Under the pieces are notes generated by a model. That model did not search any database, had not been told where the DNA came from, and saw only the letters and a list, made by a program, of their open reading frames with translations. The translations under genes were made by a program, and so were the position numbers. DNA of 64,000 nucleotides, taken from Aureimonas populi (GTDB taxonomy: Bacteria > Pseudomonadota > Alphaproteobacteria > Rhizobiales > Rhizobiaceae). The stretch is taken from the NCBI RefSeq assembly GCF_017815515.1, contig NZ_CP072611.1, positions 1,054,001 to 1,118,000 of the forward strand. Reading direction: 5' to 3'. Positions 1-9,298 of this stretch are shown here, piece by piece (within the stretch, counting starts at the first letter, position 1; each line of letters begins with the position of its first letter).

Positions 1-532
1 CGAGCGCGGTGTGATTGCCCTCCTCGCCCGGCTCGGAGAAGGTGTAGTAGATGCGGCCCGATGTCTCGAAATCGGGCGCGAGCGCCAGGTCGAGCAGGCC
101 GCCCTGCTCGCGCGAATCGACCTCCGGCACGCCGGAGATGGCCGGCCCGGCCTCGCCTTCCGCCGAAACGATGTGCAGCGCGCCTTCCTTGGCGGCCACC
201 AGCATCGTGCCGTCCGGCAGGAACTCCATGGACCACAGGCGCGGCAGCGCGTCGGCCACCGTCTCCACGGTGACGTCCGCCAGCTCGGCCGGCTGCGGCG
301 CGCGGCTCTGGTCGGGGAAGGCGGCCTGCTGGTCCGGGGCGTTGGGCGCCTCCGTTTCCACCGGCTCGCCGGCGGGCACGCCCTCCGTGCCCTCGGCGGG
401 CGGCTGGCCGTCGACATGGTCGAGCGGGGAGTCGTCGCCCGTGGACTGGGCGTGGGCGGGCATGAGCCAGGCACCGGCGGACAGGACGGTGCCGGCCAGG
501 AGGAGAGAGAATCTAGTCACGCGAAGCTCCAT
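1..532 (-). CDS. PQQ-dependent sugar dehydrogenase, N-terminal part (truncated by window edge)
   Basis: The first 177 residues of a secreted protein whose 3' end lies outside the window. It begins with a Sec-type signal peptide (MELRVTRFSLLLAGTV, cleavage near AHA-Q at about residue 29). A Pro/Glu-rich linker follows, then the first blade of a glucose/sorbosone dehydrogenase beta-propeller (LWSMEFLPDGTMLV at about 100-115, then REQGGLLDLALAPDF about 140-155). These motifs are typical of the YliI/Asd family of soluble PQQ-dependent aldose dehydrogenases, which oxidise sugars in the periplasm. The acidic, proline-rich linker after the signal peptide is longer than usual for the family. Substrate cannot be judged from this fragment. 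Confidence 0.8.
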   Translation of the reverse strand, partial: MELRVTRFSLLLAGTVLSAGAWLMPAHAQSTGDDSPLDHVDGQPPAEGTEGVPAGEPVETEAPNAPDQQAAFPDQSRAPQPAELADVTVETVADALPRLWSMEFLPDGTMLVAAKEGALHIVSAEGEAGPAISGVPEVDSREQGGLLDLALAPDFETSGRIYYTFSEPGEEGNHTAL

Positions 533-629
533 GTCGGGCGCTGATCTTCGATCGGTCCAGACATGGAGTACGAGGCGCGGGAGGAAACCGCCGGGGGCGG
601 AACCCGGCGTTCAACAAAACTCTATCGCG

Positions 630-1937
630 TCACAGGATGAAGCGCGACAGGTCCGTATTGCCGGCGATGCCGTCCAGCGCGTTGTGGACATAGGCGGCAT
701 CGACGCGGAAGGTCTGCCCGCCCCGGTCCGGGGCCTCGAAGGAGATTTCGTCGAGCACGCGCTCCATCACGGTCTGGAGGCGGCGCGCGCCGATATTCTC
801 CACCGAGCCGTTGAGCGAGACGGCCATGTCGGCGAGCGCGTCGATGGCGTCCTCGGTGATCTCCAGGTCCACGTTCTCGGTCTTCATCAGTGCGATGTAC
901 TGCTTGATGAGCGAGGCTTCCGTCTCCGTCAGGATGCGGCGGAAATCCTCCTTGGTCAGCGCCGAAAGCTCGACACGGATCGGCAGGCGGCCCTGAAGCT
1001 CCGGCAACAGGTCGGAGGGCTTGGCGACGTGGAAGGCGCCCGAGGCGATGAAGAGGATGTGGTCGGTCTTCACCGGCCCGTGCTTGGTGGCCACCGTCGT
1101 GCCCTCCACCAGCGGCAGGAGGTCGCGCTGCACGCCCTCGCGCGAGACGCCGGCGCCCGTGCCGCCCTCGCGGTTGGCCACCTTGTCGATCTCGTCGATG
1201 AAGACGATGCCGTTGTTCTCCACCGAGGCGATGGCGTCGGCCACCAGCGCCTCGTTGTCGAGCAGCTTGTCGGATTCCTCGCCGATCAGGAGGTCGTAGC
1301 TCTCCTTCACGCTGGTGCGGCGCTGCTTGGTGCGCCCGCCCATGGCCTTGCCGAACATCTCGGACAGGTTGAGGACGCCGATATTGGCCCCGGGCATGCC
1401 CGGAATGTCCATGCCGCCGAAGGGCGAGGCGGTGTCGGCGACCTCCACCTCGATCTCCTTGTCGTCCAGCTCCCCGGCGCGCAGGCGCTTGCGGAAGCTG
1501 TCGCGCGTGGCGGGCGAGGCGCTCTTGCCCACCAGCGCGTCCAGCACGCGCTCCTCCGCGCCGTGATGGGCCTTGGCGCGCACCTCGGCGCGCTTCTTCT
1601 CGCGCGTCAGGCCGATGCCCACCTCCACGAGGTCGCGCACGATCTGCTCCACGTCGCGGCCCACATAGCCGACCTCGGTGAACTTGGTGGCCTCCACCTT
1701 GATGAAGGGCGCGCCGGCGAGCTTGGCCAGGCGCCGGGAGATTTCCGTCTTGCCCACGCCCGTGGGGCCGATCATCAGGATGTTCTTCGGGCTCACCTCT
1801 TCGCGCAGCGAGCCTTCGAGCTGCTGCCGGCGCCAGCGGTTGCGCAGCGCCACGGCCACGGCGCGCTTGGCGTCGTTCTGGCCGATGATGTGCCGGTCGA
1901 GCTCGGAAACGATTTCGCGGGGGGAGAAGTCGGTCAT
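630..1937 (-). CDS. hslU: ATP-dependent protease ATPase subunit HslU (ClpY)
   Basis: AAA+ unfoldase that feeds substrates into the HslV peptidase in the cytoplasm. The product of 435 residues matches the usual length of about 440. It shows the N-terminal [15 protein letters not shown] signature, Walker [10 protein letters not shown] (about residues 57-65), Walker B IVFIDEID, and the C-terminal LSRFIL tail that docks into HslV. I take ATG at 1937 because [13 protein letters not shown] aligns with the family start; a GTG at 1943 would add two residues. The partner hslV is not adjacent but lies at 10524-11081 on the other strand, unlike the usual hslVU operon. Confidence 0.97.
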   Translation of the reverse strand: MTDFSPREIVSELDRHIIGQNDAKRAVAVALRNRWRRQQLEGSLREEVSPKNILMIGPTGVGKTEISRRLAKLAGAPFIKVEATKFTEVGYVGRDVEQIVRDLVEVGIGLTREKKRAEVRAKAHHGAEERVLDALVGKSASPATRDSFRKRLRAGELDDKEIEVEVADTASPFGGMDIPGMPGANIGVLNLSEMFGKAMGGRTKQRRTSVKESYDLLIGEESDKLLDNEALVADAIASVENNGIVFIDEIDKVANREGGTGAGVSREGVQRDLLPLVEGTTVATKHGPVKTDHILFIASGAFHVAKPSDLLPELQGRLPIRVELSALTKEDFRRILTETEASLIKQYIALMKTENVDLEITEDAIDALADMAVSLNGSVENIGARRLQTVMERVLDEISFEAPDRGGQTFRVDAAYVHNALDGIAGNTDLSRFIL

Positions 1938-2128
1938 CAACACTGTCTTCGAAGCAGGGGGCGGGAGAGTTCCGCCCCTAGATGGGGGGCGCGAGCCGAA
2001 TGCGCCAGTCGTCTACGAAACGGCCGGCAAAGACCGGTTCCCCGAACGGCGACTTCCGCGTTATGGTCGGCGCGTCCCTCACGAATCGCTCCCTGCCGCC
2101 GTTCAGGAGAAGGATCGCTTCCCCGCCG

Positions 2129-2848
2129 ATGTCTGCCGCCTTCGATATTCTCGGCCAGATCGAACGCCCCTGGAGCGAACTGGCGTTGGCCTCGTGCCTG
2201 GAGGAGCTGGCGAGCGCCTACGGCTTCAGCCACGTGGCCATCGTCACCATTCCCTCCTCCGACGAGGCCGGGTCGGAGCTGAAGCTCCTGATGACGAACT
2301 GGCCGGAGGAGTTCCGCCAGGGCTTCGAGCGGCTGGGGCTGGGCCGCTTCTCGCCGGTGCTGCGCGCCCTGAAGGCCGATCCCGCGCCGTTCATCTGGGA
2401 CGTCGAGACGCTTCACGGCTACGATCCGGCCGAACCGGGCGAGGCGAGCGCGCAGGCGCGCCTTCTCATCGCGGCCGGCTGCGTGGCCGGCGCCTACTTC
2501 CCCGTGCACGGGCTGACCAATTTCAACGGCGCGCTGTTCCTGGCGGGCGCCCGCCCGCCGCTCTGCGAGGCGCAGGCGCACGAGCTGCATCTGGCCGCCT
2601 TCGCCATCTTCGGCATCCTGGCCGCCGCGCGCTTCGAGGAGAACAAGCGCAACAACCCCCTGTCGCAGCGCGAGCGCGACTGCCTGAAGCTGGCCATGCT
2701 CGGCAAGACCTCCTCCGAGATCGGCACCATCCTGAAGCTGTCGGAATACACCATCTCGCAGCACCTGGCCTCCGCCACGCGCAAGGTGAACGCCTCCAAC
2801 CGCACCCATGCGGTGGCGCTGGCCGCGCAGCTCGGCTATCTGTCGTGA
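2129..2848 (+). CDS. LuxR-family transcriptional regulator with degenerate autoinducer-binding domain
   Basis: A 239-residue protein with an N-terminal autoinducer-binding fold (about 15-165) and a C-terminal LuxR/FixJ-type helix-turn-helix (about 177-235, PLSQRERDCLKLAMLGKTS). This is the architecture of VjbR/TraR-like regulators. The position matching the invariant pocket Asp is Ser75 (RFSPVL), and the Trp and Tyr before it are Phe62 and Phe66; the PFIW tryptophan (Trp90) is kept. Acyl-homoserine lactone binding is therefore doubtful, and no luxI-type synthase is visible in the window. The start at 2129 follows an AAGGA motif at 2111-2115; an in-frame extension to 1982 looks non-coding. The stop overlaps the next ATG. 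Confidence 0.85.
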   Translation: MSAAFDILGQIERPWSELALASCLEELASAYGFSHVAIVTIPSSDEAGSELKLLMTNWPEEFRQGFERLGLGRFSPVLRALKADPAPFIWDVETLHGYDPAEPGEASAQARLLIAAGCVAGAYFPVHGLTNFNGALFLAGARPPLCEAQAHELHLAAFAIFGILAAARFEENKRNNPLSQRERDCLKLAMLGKTSSEIGTILKLSEYTISQHLASATRKVNASNRTHAVALAAQLGYLS

Positions 2849-3135
2849 TGCTTCCCACCAACGAGGCCCGGCGCCGCGCGCTCCTTCCGCCGCCTGAGCC
2901 ACGAGATGGCGAAACACGCCGCGAACTCGCCAAGCTGACGGCGACTTACTATAACGGCCTTGCCGTCTCCGTTTTCGCGGTGGGCGGCCTGGCGCCGCTC
3001 GTCGCGGGTTTCTCGCAGTCGCCGATCGACCTTGAAGCGCCCTGGATCGCCGTCCTGAGCCTTGCTGCCTTCGCGCTCAGCCTTGTTGCGCATCTCGTGG
3101 CGCGCTATGTTCCGCGCAGGGAGTTTAGACGATGA
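2848..3135 (+). CDS. small two-helix membrane protein, function unknown
   Basis: A 95-residue protein starting at an ATG that overlaps the luxR stop by one base, so translation is probably coupled. The N-terminal third is charged (ARRRALLPPPEPRDGE). Two hydrophobic segments follow at about 40-57 (NGLAVSVFAVGGLAPLVA) and 68-88 (WIAVLSLAAFALSLVAHLVA), and the tail is Arg-rich. It resembles short proteobacterial inner-membrane proteins of unknown role that often sit beside another tiny membrane protein. No enzymatic motif is visible. The end overlaps the ATG of the 34-residue gene by four bases. Confidence 0.75.
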   Translation: MLPTNEARRRALLPPPEPRDGETRRELAKLTATYYNGLAVSVFAVGGLAPLVAGFSQSPIDLEAPWIAVLSLAAFALSLVAHLVARYVPRREFRR

Positions 3136-3236
3136 CCACCGAACTCTTCCTGTCTTTCATGATCATGCCCTTGGGCGCAGTCGCGCTGGCGCTGATCGGC
3201 GTCTACCTCTTCACGGGGCCGAACCAGCGTTTCTGA
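3132..3236 (+). CDS. 34-residue single-pass membrane microprotein
   Basis: A very short gene that begins with the ATG of an ATGA overlap with the preceding stop and ends at TGA 3234-3236. It encodes 34 residues, of which about 8-28 form one continuous hydrophobic helix (FMIMPLGAVALALIGVYLF) followed by TGPNQRF. The coupled start, the clean transmembrane segment and the stop just 7 bases before alkB support a real gene. Function is unknown; a partner role for the two-helix protein upstream is inference from coupling alone. Confidence 0.65.
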   Translation: MTTELFLSFMIMPLGAVALALIGVYLFTGPNQRF

Positions 3237-3243
3237 TCCCTCC

Positions 3244-3876
3244 GTGTCGGTCGACCACGACGTGAACGTCCTTCCCCGCGGCATCCGGCATTTGCCCGGC
3301 TTCTTCGCGCCGGACGCGCAGCGCGCGCTGGTGGAGGAGATCCGCGCCGTGGCGGCGCGCGCGCCCTTCTATCGCCCGGAAATGCCGCGAACGGGCAAGC
3401 CCTTCTCCGTGCGCATGACCAATTGCGGCCCGCTGGGCTGGGTCTCCGACCGGCAGGGCTACCGCTATCAGGAGCTGCATCCCGTCACGGGCGAGCCCTG
3501 GCCGCCCATCCCGCAGGCGCTTCTCGACCTGTGGGCCGAGGTCGCGGGCCATGCCGCGCCGCCGCAGGCCTGCCTCGTCAACTTCTACGAGGACAAGGCG
3601 AAGATGGGCCTGCACCAGGACCGGGACGAGGAGGATTTTTCCGCCCCGGTCGTCTCGGTGTCGCTGGGCGACGCCTGCCTGTTCCGCGTCGGCGAGACCG
3701 CGCGGGGCGGGCGCACCACCTCGATCCGGCTCGAGTCCGGCGACGTGGTGGTGCTGGGCGGCGAGGGGCGGCTCGCCTTCCACGGCGTCGACCGCATCTA
3801 CCCGGCCACCTCGGCGCTTCTGAAGAAGGGCGGGCGCATCAACCTGACCCTGCGCCGCGTAACGCGCCCGGACTGA
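3244..3876 (+). CDS. alkB: alpha-ketoglutarate-dependent DNA/RNA dealkylase AlkB
   Basis: Fe(II)/2-oxoglutarate dioxygenase that removes methyl groups from 1-methyladenine and 3-methylcytosine. The 210 residues carry the iron-binding HxD...H triad (His124 and Asp126 in MGLHQDRDE, His180 in LAFHGVDR) and the 2-oxoglutarate arginines in GGRINLTLRR (about 198 and 204). The nucleotide-recognition lid FYRPEMPRTGKPFSVRMTN is typical of true AlkB. The start is GTG at 3244 with no clear Shine-Dalgarno, and the gene follows the microprotein stop by 7 bases, so it is probably translated by coupling. Unlike E. coli there is no ada nearby. Confidence 0.95.
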   Translation: MSVDHDVNVLPRGIRHLPGFFAPDAQRALVEEIRAVAARAPFYRPEMPRTGKPFSVRMTNCGPLGWVSDRQGYRYQELHPVTGEPWPPIPQALLDLWAEVAGHAAPPQACLVNFYEDKAKMGLHQDRDEEDFSAPVVSVSLGDACLFRVGETARGGRTTSIRLESGDVVVLGGEGRLAFHGVDRIYPATSALLKKGGRINLTLRRVTRPD

Positions 3877-4037
3877 CCCTCCGGCCCGCACTGCCCCTCC
3901 CCGCGCGGCATCCCTGCGCGCCTTCACCACCCTATTCCTGCCGCGGCCCTCGCACGCCCGCATTCGTCCTGAGCCGGAATCTGGGTGGAGAGACAAGCCG
4001 CTTCTCCTGCGCGGGGGGCGTGGCGAGGAGAGGCGTG

Positions 4038-4061
4038 GATCCCGGCTCGAGGCCGGGATGA
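4038..4061. repeat. palindromic intergenic element
   Basis: In the 247-base gap between alkB and the convergent glucan gene, perfect 8-base arms ATCCCGGC and GCCGGGAT (4039-4046 and 4052-4059) flank TCGAG. The core resembles a dispersed inverted repeat common in alphaproteobacterial intergenic regions. It could also act as a hairpin at the ends of the two convergent genes, but no T-run follows on either side. I see no gene in the rest of this gap. Confidence 0.45.
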
Positions 4062-4123
4062 TGCAGGTCGGAGGATCATGGAAGGGGCGCCGGCGCGCGG
4101 GCGCCGCGATGGCTTCGGTCCTG

Positions 4124-5689
4124 TCAGGACGCCTGGTCCTCGCGCGTGGGGTGGAACTGGTAGAGCCAGGTCTCGGTGAGGATGGTGTCGCCGCGGCGCA
4201 GATAGAGGCGCATGTCCACCGGCCCGTCGTTTTCGGGGCGGAAGTCGAAGCTGGCGCGCCAGGCGGTGCCAACCTTGACCGAATAATTGTCCACCAGGCT
4301 CGTCTCGCCCGAGGAGACCTCGACCATCGTCTCCACGTCGTCCACCTCGCGCGCCAGCGCGGCGACGAGGCCCCCGTCGAAGTCCACCACGATCTTGGTG
4401 ACGCCCTCGGGCCGCGTCTGGCCGGTGACGCCGCCCCGGCCGAGGCGCGTGGCCACCACATGGCCGACCTCGGCGGGGTAGGGCTCCAGGCTGGACCATG
4501 TCAGCCGGTAGTCCAGCGCGATCTCGTCGCCGCGCCGCACCGGCCGGTCGGACAGCCAGTAGGCGGCGATATTGTCGTGGATCTCGTCGTCGGTCGGGAT
4601 CTCCACGAGCTGCACCGCGCCGGGCCCCCAGTCGCCCTTCGGCTCCACCCAGACACCCGCCCGCTTCTCGTAGAACACGCCGTCATCCTGGTAGTTGTCG
4701 AAGTCGCGGTCGCGCTGCAACAGGCCGAAGCCCTTCGGGCTCTCGTCGGCAAAGGTGGAGGTCATCACCGCGTCGGGGTTGTTCAGCGGCCGCCAGATGC
4801 GCTCGCCCGTGCCGGTCCACATGGCGAGCCCGTCCGAATCGTGCACCTCGGGCCGCCAGTCCTCGCGCCGGCGCCGGTCGGTCTCCGAATACCAGAACAT
4901 GGAGACGAGCGGCGCGATGCCGACCCGCTCGATGTCCTCCCGCGCGAAGAAGCGCGTCTCGATATCCATCACCACCGGCCCGTCCTTGGCCATGTCCATG
5001 CGCAGCGCGCCGGTGATGCGCGCGCTTTCCAGGCTCGCATGGACGAGGATGCGCCCGCCCGTGGGCGAGGGGGAGAGATAGAAGTCGGTGAAACGGGGGA
5101 ACTCCTCCGGCGTCTGGAGGGCGACGTCGATGGCCAGCGCACGGGCCGACATGCCGAACTGCCCCTCCTCGCCCGAGGTGCGGAAATAGGAGGCGCCCAG
5201 GAAGGAGAGCCAGTCCGTGTCGCGCCCCGGCTCCAGCACGCGAAAGCCGGCAAAGCCGATATCCTCGGGCAGCGCGCGGGCCGGGCTGTCGGCGGGCATG
5301 CGGAACAGGGCGGGATCGTAGAGAACGGGCCGCGCCTCCCCGTTCTCCACCACATGGACGCCCACCGGGTCCTGGAAGTAGCGGCCCAGATGGAAGAAGC
5401 GGATGGGCGCCTCGCCGCCCGGCAGGTCCAGCGTGTTCTCCCGCCGGTACTCGATCCGCCAGTGATTGTCGTAGTCGATCGCCGTCAGCGTCTCGGATGC
5501 GCGGGGCGGGGCGGGCGTATAGGCAAGAGTGGCGCGGCGGCGGGCGTCCTCCACCAGCGCCTCGAAGGAGAAGGGGCGGGCATCGCCCAGCGTGACGCCA
5601 TCCTGCTGCGCGAAGGCGGCGCCCGTCGAAGGCAGGAGTCCCAATGCGGCGAGGCTCGCCAGCACCTGCCGGCGGTTCAAATCGGTCAT
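4124..5689 (-). CDS. opgG: periplasmic glucan biosynthesis protein, OpgG/OpgD family, Tat-exported
   Basis: A 521-residue member of the MdoG/OpgG family that acts in the periplasm on the backbone or branching of osmoregulated glucans. The start at 5689 is preceded by AAGGGA at a good distance; an upstream ATG at 5728 is less likely. The N-terminus has a twin-arginine motif (LNRRQVLASLAALG) and an AFA-Q cleavage site, which is more like OpgD than Sec-exported OpgG. The first domain starts GVTLGDARPFSFEALVEDARR, and the central FFHLGRYFQDPVGVHVV segment is family-typical. The C-terminal immunoglobulin-like domain ends YLRRGDTILTETWLYQFHP. No opgH-type transferase is in the window. Confidence 0.9.
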   Translation of the reverse strand: MTDLNRRQVLASLAALGLLPSTGAAFAQQDGVTLGDARPFSFEALVEDARRRATLAYTPAPPRASETLTAIDYDNHWRIEYRRENTLDLPGGEAPIRFFHLGRYFQDPVGVHVVENGEARPVLYDPALFRMPADSPARALPEDIGFAGFRVLEPGRDTDWLSFLGASYFRTSGEEGQFGMSARALAIDVALQTPEEFPRFTDFYLSPSPTGGRILVHASLESARITGALRMDMAKDGPVVMDIETRFFAREDIERVGIAPLVSMFWYSETDRRRREDWRPEVHDSDGLAMWTGTGERIWRPLNNPDAVMTSTFADESPKGFGLLQRDRDFDNYQDDGVFYEKRAGVWVEPKGDWGPGAVQLVEIPTDDEIHDNIAAYWLSDRPVRRGDEIALDYRLTWSSLEPYPAEVGHVVATRLGRGGVTGQTRPEGVTKIVVDFDGGLVAALAREVDDVETMVEVSSGETSLVDNYSVKVGTAWRASFDFRPENDGPVDMRLYLRRGDTILTETWLYQFHPTREDQAS

Positions 5690-5782
5690 GGCGGATCGTC
5701 CCTTATCCGAACTGGTGCGCGCAATCACTCACGCGTGATGACCAGCTAAAGGATGAAACGCGGCAGGCCGATGGCAAGCCGG

Positions 5783-6748
5783 CTAAAGTTTTCGCAGTGC
5801 AACCTGCTCGATGAAATGGTCGGGCCCCTTGCGCAGGATCAGGTCGGCGCGCGGGCGCGTGGGCAGGATGTTCTCGCGAAGGTTACGGGCGTTGATATCG
5901 CTCCACAATCCTTCCGCGATGCGCACGGCCTCCTCCTCCGAGACCTTGGAATAGCGATGGAAATAGGAGCCTTCCTGGCGAAAGGCGGTCTGGCGCAGCC
6001 GCAGGAAGCGGGACACGTACCAGCGGCGCAAATCCTGCTCCTGCGCGTCGATATAGATGGAATGGTCGAAGAAGTCCGAGACGAAGGGCACCGCCTTTCC
6101 GTCGCGCGGCATCTCGCGCACCTGCAGGACGTTCAGCCCCTCGAAGATGAGGATGTCGGGCCGGTCCACCAGGATCGTCTCGCCGGCCTGCACGTCGTAG
6201 GAGAAGTGCGAGTAGACGGGCGCGCGAACGTCCCGCGCGCCCGCCTTGATCTGCGAGAGGAAGCGCAGGATGGACGCCACGTCGTAGCTTTCGGGAAAGC
6301 CCTTGCGCCGCATCAGGCCGGCGGCCTCCAGCACGGCGTTGGGATAGAGGAAGCCGTCGGTGGTGACGAGATCGACCTTGGGGCTGGACGGCCAGCGGGC
6401 CAGAAGCTCCTTCAGGATGCGCGCCGTGGTGGACTTGCCGACCGAGACCGAGCCGGCGATGCCGATGATGAAGGGCGTCTTGGCGGTTTCCGAGCGCTTG
6501 AGGAAGCGCTGGCGCTTGGCGAAGAGGAGCTGCGAGGATTCCACATGCGCCGACAGCAGGCGCGAGATCGCGACATAGATGCGCGAGACCTCCTCCAGGT
6601 CGACCGGGTCGTCCAGCGAGCGCAGGCGCCGCAGCTCGTCCTCGCTGAGCGTCAGCTCCATGTCGGCGCCCAGCGCCGCCCATTCCTCGGCCGAGAAGAA
6701 GCGGTAGGGCGAAAGGCCCGAGGGCGTGATCTGGTCCATCCCGCTCAA
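5783..6748 (-). CDS. coaA: type I pantothenate kinase
   Basis: Catalyses ATP-dependent phosphorylation of pantothenate, the first step of coenzyme A synthesis, in the cytoplasm. The 321 residues match the bacterial PanK-I family. The P-loop is [12 protein letters not shown] (about 96-107), the family motif [11 protein letters not shown] is near the N-terminus, and [11 protein letters not shown] and [16 protein letters not shown] lie in the core. It is the last gene of the his operon; its ATG overlaps the hisE stop by four bases, so the two are coupled. This hisE-coaA linkage is common in Hyphomicrobiales. Confidence 0.97.
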   Translation of the reverse strand: MSGMDQITPSGLSPYRFFSAEEWAALGADMELTLSEDELRRLRSLDDPVDLEEVSRIYVAISRLLSAHVESSQLLFAKRQRFLKRSETAKTPFIIGIAGSVSVGKSTTARILKELLARWPSSPKVDLVTTDGFLYPNAVLEAAGLMRRKGFPESYDVASILRFLSQIKAGARDVRAPVYSHFSYDVQAGETILVDRPDILIFEGLNVLQVREMPRDGKAVPFVSDFFDHSIYIDAQEQDLRRWYVSRFLRLRQTAFRQEGSYFHRYSKVSEEEAVRIAEGLWSDINARNLRENILPTRPRADLILRKGPDHFIEQVALRKL

Positions 6749-7077
6749 GCGCCGCCGCTCGCGGGCCGGCCCGCCTTCTCCTCCAGCCCCGTCTGGGCCG
6801 TGCGCCCCTCCAGCTCGGCCATCACGGAGGCAAGGGGGACGCCGCGAATCCTCAGCACCACGAGGAGATGATAGAGAAGGTCGGCCGCCTCGCCGGCCAG
6901 CGCCTTGTCGTCCTCCGAAAGGGCGGCGATCACCGTTTCCACCGCCTCTTCGCCGAGCTTCTTGGAAGCGCGAGAGACGCCGCCGGCCGCGAGCCTGGCC
7001 GTGTAGGAGGCGGGATCGGCGGAGCCGGCGCGCGCGGCGACGATGGCATCGAGCGCGGCAAGGGTGAAGTCGCTCAT
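6745..7077 (-). CDS. hisE: phosphoribosyl-ATP pyrophosphatase
   Basis: A 110-residue all-alpha MazG-like enzyme that hydrolyses phosphoribosyl-ATP to phosphoribosyl-AMP in the second step of histidine synthesis. Motifs seen are [18 protein letters not shown] (about 35-52), which carries the metal-binding glutamates, and [13 protein letters not shown] (about 63-75). It is a stand-alone HisE, not fused to HisI, and hisI is not in the window. The start at 7077 fits the family and lies 26 bases downstream of hisF. Confidence 0.96.
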   Translation of the reverse strand: MSDFTLAALDAIVAARAGSADPASYTARLAAGGVSRASKKLGEEAVETVIAALSEDDKALAGEAADLLYHLLVVLRIRGVPLASVMAELEGRTAQTGLEEKAGRPASGGA

Positions 7078-7103
7078 CGGCAAGGGCCCTCCCGGGGAGT
7101 GTT

Positions 7104-7877
7104 TCAGATGGCGTCCTGGCGCATGGGCAGGCCGGCGGCCGCCATGTGCGCCTTGGCCTCGGCCACGCTGTAGGTGCCGAAATGGAAGATGGAGGCCGCC
7201 AGCACCGCCGTGGCGCCGCCCTCCCGGATGCCGGCGACGAGATGGTCGAGCGTGCCCACGCCCCCGGAGGCGATGACCGGCACGGGCACGGCGTCCGCCA
7301 CCGTGCGCGTCAGCTCGATGTCGAAGCCGGACTTGGTGCCGTCGCGGTCCATGGAGGTGAGCAGGATTTCGCCCGCGCCGAGCTCGGCCACGCGAACGGC
7401 GAACTCCACCGCGTCGATGCCCGTCGCCTCGCGCCCGCCATGGGTGAAGATCTCCCAGCGCGGCGTCTCGCCGGGGATGCGACGTGCGTCGATGGCCACG
7501 ACGATGCACTGGTTGCCGAACTTGTCGGCAGCCTGCGCCACGAAGTCCGGCCGCTTCACCGCCGCCGTGTTGATCGACACCTTGTCCGCGCCCGCCAGCA
7601 GGAGCTTGCGGATATCGCCGACCTCGCGCACGCCCCCGCCCACCGTCACCGGCATGAAGCACTGCTCGGCGGTGCGGGCCACCACGTCGAAGATCGTCTC
7701 GCGATCGTCGGAGGAGGCGGTGATGTCGAGGAAGCAAAGCTCGTCCGCCCCCGCCGCATCATAGGCCCTGGCGGCCTCGACGGGATCGCCCGCATCCACG
7801 AGGTCGATGAAGTTGACGCCCTTGACGACGCGGCCGTCCTTCACGTCGAGACAGGGAATGACGCGGGCTTTCAGCAT
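7104..7877 (-). CDS. hisF: imidazole glycerol phosphate synthase cyclase subunit
   Basis: A (beta/alpha)8-barrel of 257 residues that uses ammonia from HisH to convert PRFAR to imidazole glycerol phosphate and AICAR. Catalytic Asp11 ([14 protein letters not shown]) and Asp130 (VVAIDARR) are present, as are the phosphate-binding TVGGGVR and IASGGVG loops. Its heterodimer partner hisH is two genes upstream. Confidence 0.98.
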   Translation of the reverse strand: MLKARVIPCLDVKDGRVVKGVNFIDLVDAGDPVEAARAYDAAGADELCFLDITASSDDRETIFDVVARTAEQCFMPVTVGGGVREVGDIRKLLLAGADKVSINTAAVKRPDFVAQAADKFGNQCIVVAIDARRIPGETPRWEIFTHGGREATGIDAVEFAVRVAELGAGEILLTSMDRDGTKSGFDIELTRTVADAVPVPVIASGGVGTLDHLVAGIREGGATAVLAASIFHFGTYSVAEAKAHMAAAGLPMRQDAI

Positions 7878-7910
7878 GGGCGCGATCCGGTTTGACTCAC
7901 GTGAAACATC

Positions 7911-8645
7911 TCAGGCCGCCAGGCGCCGCAGCGCCTGTGCCGGGTCGATCCGCCCGTCATAGAGCGCGCGGCCGGTGATGGCGCCTTCGAGGCGGGCCGC
8001 GTCGCTGCGGGCCAGCCGCTCGATGTCCTCCATGGAGGCAAGGCCGCCGGAGGCGATGACGGGAATGGAGACGGCCTCCGCCAGGGCGATGGTGGACTCC
8101 CAGTTGATCCCGGCGAGAATGCCGTCGCGGTCGATGTCGGTATAGATGATCGCCGAGACGCCGGCGTCCTCGAAGCGGCGGGCGAGGTCGAGAACCGTCA
8201 GCTCGGAAGCCTCGGCCCAGCCCTCCACCGCCACCTTGCCGCCCTTGGCGTCCACGCCGACGGCGATCCGGCCGGGAAAGCGCCGGGCCGCCTGCCGGAC
8301 CAGCGCGGGGTCGCGCACGGCGACGGTGCCGAGGATGACGCGCGAAAGGCCCCTGGACAGCCAGCCTTCGATGGCCTCGAGGCTGCGGATGCCGCCGCCG
8401 AGCTGGATCTCCATGCGCCCGCCCACGGAAGCCACGATCGCATCCACCGCCGCGCCATTGACGGCGCGTCCCTCGAAGGCCCCGTTCAGGTCCACGACAT
8501 GCAGATGGGAGAAGCCGGTCTCGGCAAAGCTCAGCGCCTGCGCGGCGGGGTCTTCGTTATAGACCGTGGCCTCGTCCATCAGGCCGAGCTTCAGGCGCAC
8601 GCACGCCCCGTCCTTGAGGTCGATGGCGGGAAAGAGGATCGGCAT
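7911..8645 (-). CDS. hisA: ProFAR isomerase
   Basis: A 244-residue (beta/alpha)8-barrel that isomerises the ProFAR aminoaldose to PRFAR. The first strand carries the catalytic aspartate ([14 protein letters not shown], Asp9). The phosphate loops LGGGIRS and IASGGLAS and the second catalytic aspartate in YTDIDRDG are intact. It starts at the base overlapping the hisH stop. Confidence 0.97.
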   Translation of the reverse strand: MPILFPAIDLKDGACVRLKLGLMDEATVYNEDPAAQALSFAETGFSHLHVVDLNGAFEGRAVNGAAVDAIVASVGGRMEIQLGGGIRSLEAIEGWLSRGLSRVILGTVAVRDPALVRQAARRFPGRIAVGVDAKGGKVAVEGWAEASELTVLDLARRFEDAGVSAIIYTDIDRDGILAGINWESTIALAEAVSIPVIASGGLASMEDIERLARSDAARLEGAITGRALYDGRIDPAQALRRLAA

Positions 8646-9298
8646 CAGGGCTTCCAGGCAAGGAAATTGGCCAGCAGCGCAAGGCCGAGGCGCTGGCTCT
8701 TCTCGGGGTGGAACTGCGTGCCGGCCTTGTTGCCGTGCGCCACGAGCGCGGTGACGGGCCCCCCATACTCCGTGACCGCGACCAGATCCTCCTCGCGCGC
8801 CGCGCGCAAGTGATAGGAATGGACGAAATAGGCATGAAGCCCCGCCTCGCCCGTCTCGATCCCGGACAGGAGCGCGTGGTCGCGTTTCACGTGAATCGTG
8901 TTCCAGCCGATCTGGGGAATCTTCAGCGACGGGTCGGACGGCTCGATGGGCACGACGTCGCCGGCGATCCAGTCCAGCCCGGGCGTCACGGTCTTCTCCA
9001 GCCCCCGCGTGGACATGAGCTGCATCCCCACGCAGATGCCGAGGAAGGGCCGCGCCTTCTCCTCCACCGCCTCGCGCAGCGCCTCCACCATGCCGGGAAC
9101 CGCGTCCAGCCCGGCGCGGCAGTCCGCATAGGCGCCCACCCCCGGCAGGACGATGCGGTCGGCGGTGCGGACCGCCTCGGCGTCGTCGGTGAGATCGACG
9201 GCGATGGAAACGCCGCTTTCGCGCGCGGCCCGCTCCAGCGCCTTGTGCGCCGAGCGCAGATTGCCGGAGCCGTAGTCGATCAGGGCCAGCCGCTGCAT
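8645..9298 (-). CDS. hisH: imidazole glycerol phosphate synthase glutaminase subunit
   Basis: A class I glutamine amidotransferase of 217 residues that supplies ammonia to HisF. The nucleophile Cys89 lies in [11 protein letters not shown], and the His-Glu pair lies in [13 protein letters not shown] near the C-terminus. The N-terminal [16 protein letters not shown] is family-typical. The ATG overlaps the stop of the DUF2628 gene (TGATG). Confidence 0.97.
   Translation of the reverse strand: MQRLALIDYGSGNLRSAHKALERAARESGVSIAVDLTDDAEAVRTADRIVLPGVGAYADCRAGLDAVPGMVEALREAVEEKARPFLGICVGMQLMSTRGLEKTVTPGLDWIAGDVVPIEPSDPSLKIPQIGWNTIHVKRDHALLSGIETGEAGLHAYFVHSYHLRAAREEDLVAVTEYGGPVTALVAHGNKAGTQFHPEKSQRLGLALLANFLAWKP

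Noticed and set aside
1678..2847. The N-terminal extension of the frame that encodes the 95-residue membrane protein
   Set aside because: It is antisense to hslU and then out of frame with luxR; only the segment from 2848 has protein-like character.
5729..5738. Palindrome TCACGCGTGA between the glucan gene and coaA
   Set aside because: A 10-base GC-rich palindrome is too short to separate from chance, and no matching regulator or second copy was found.
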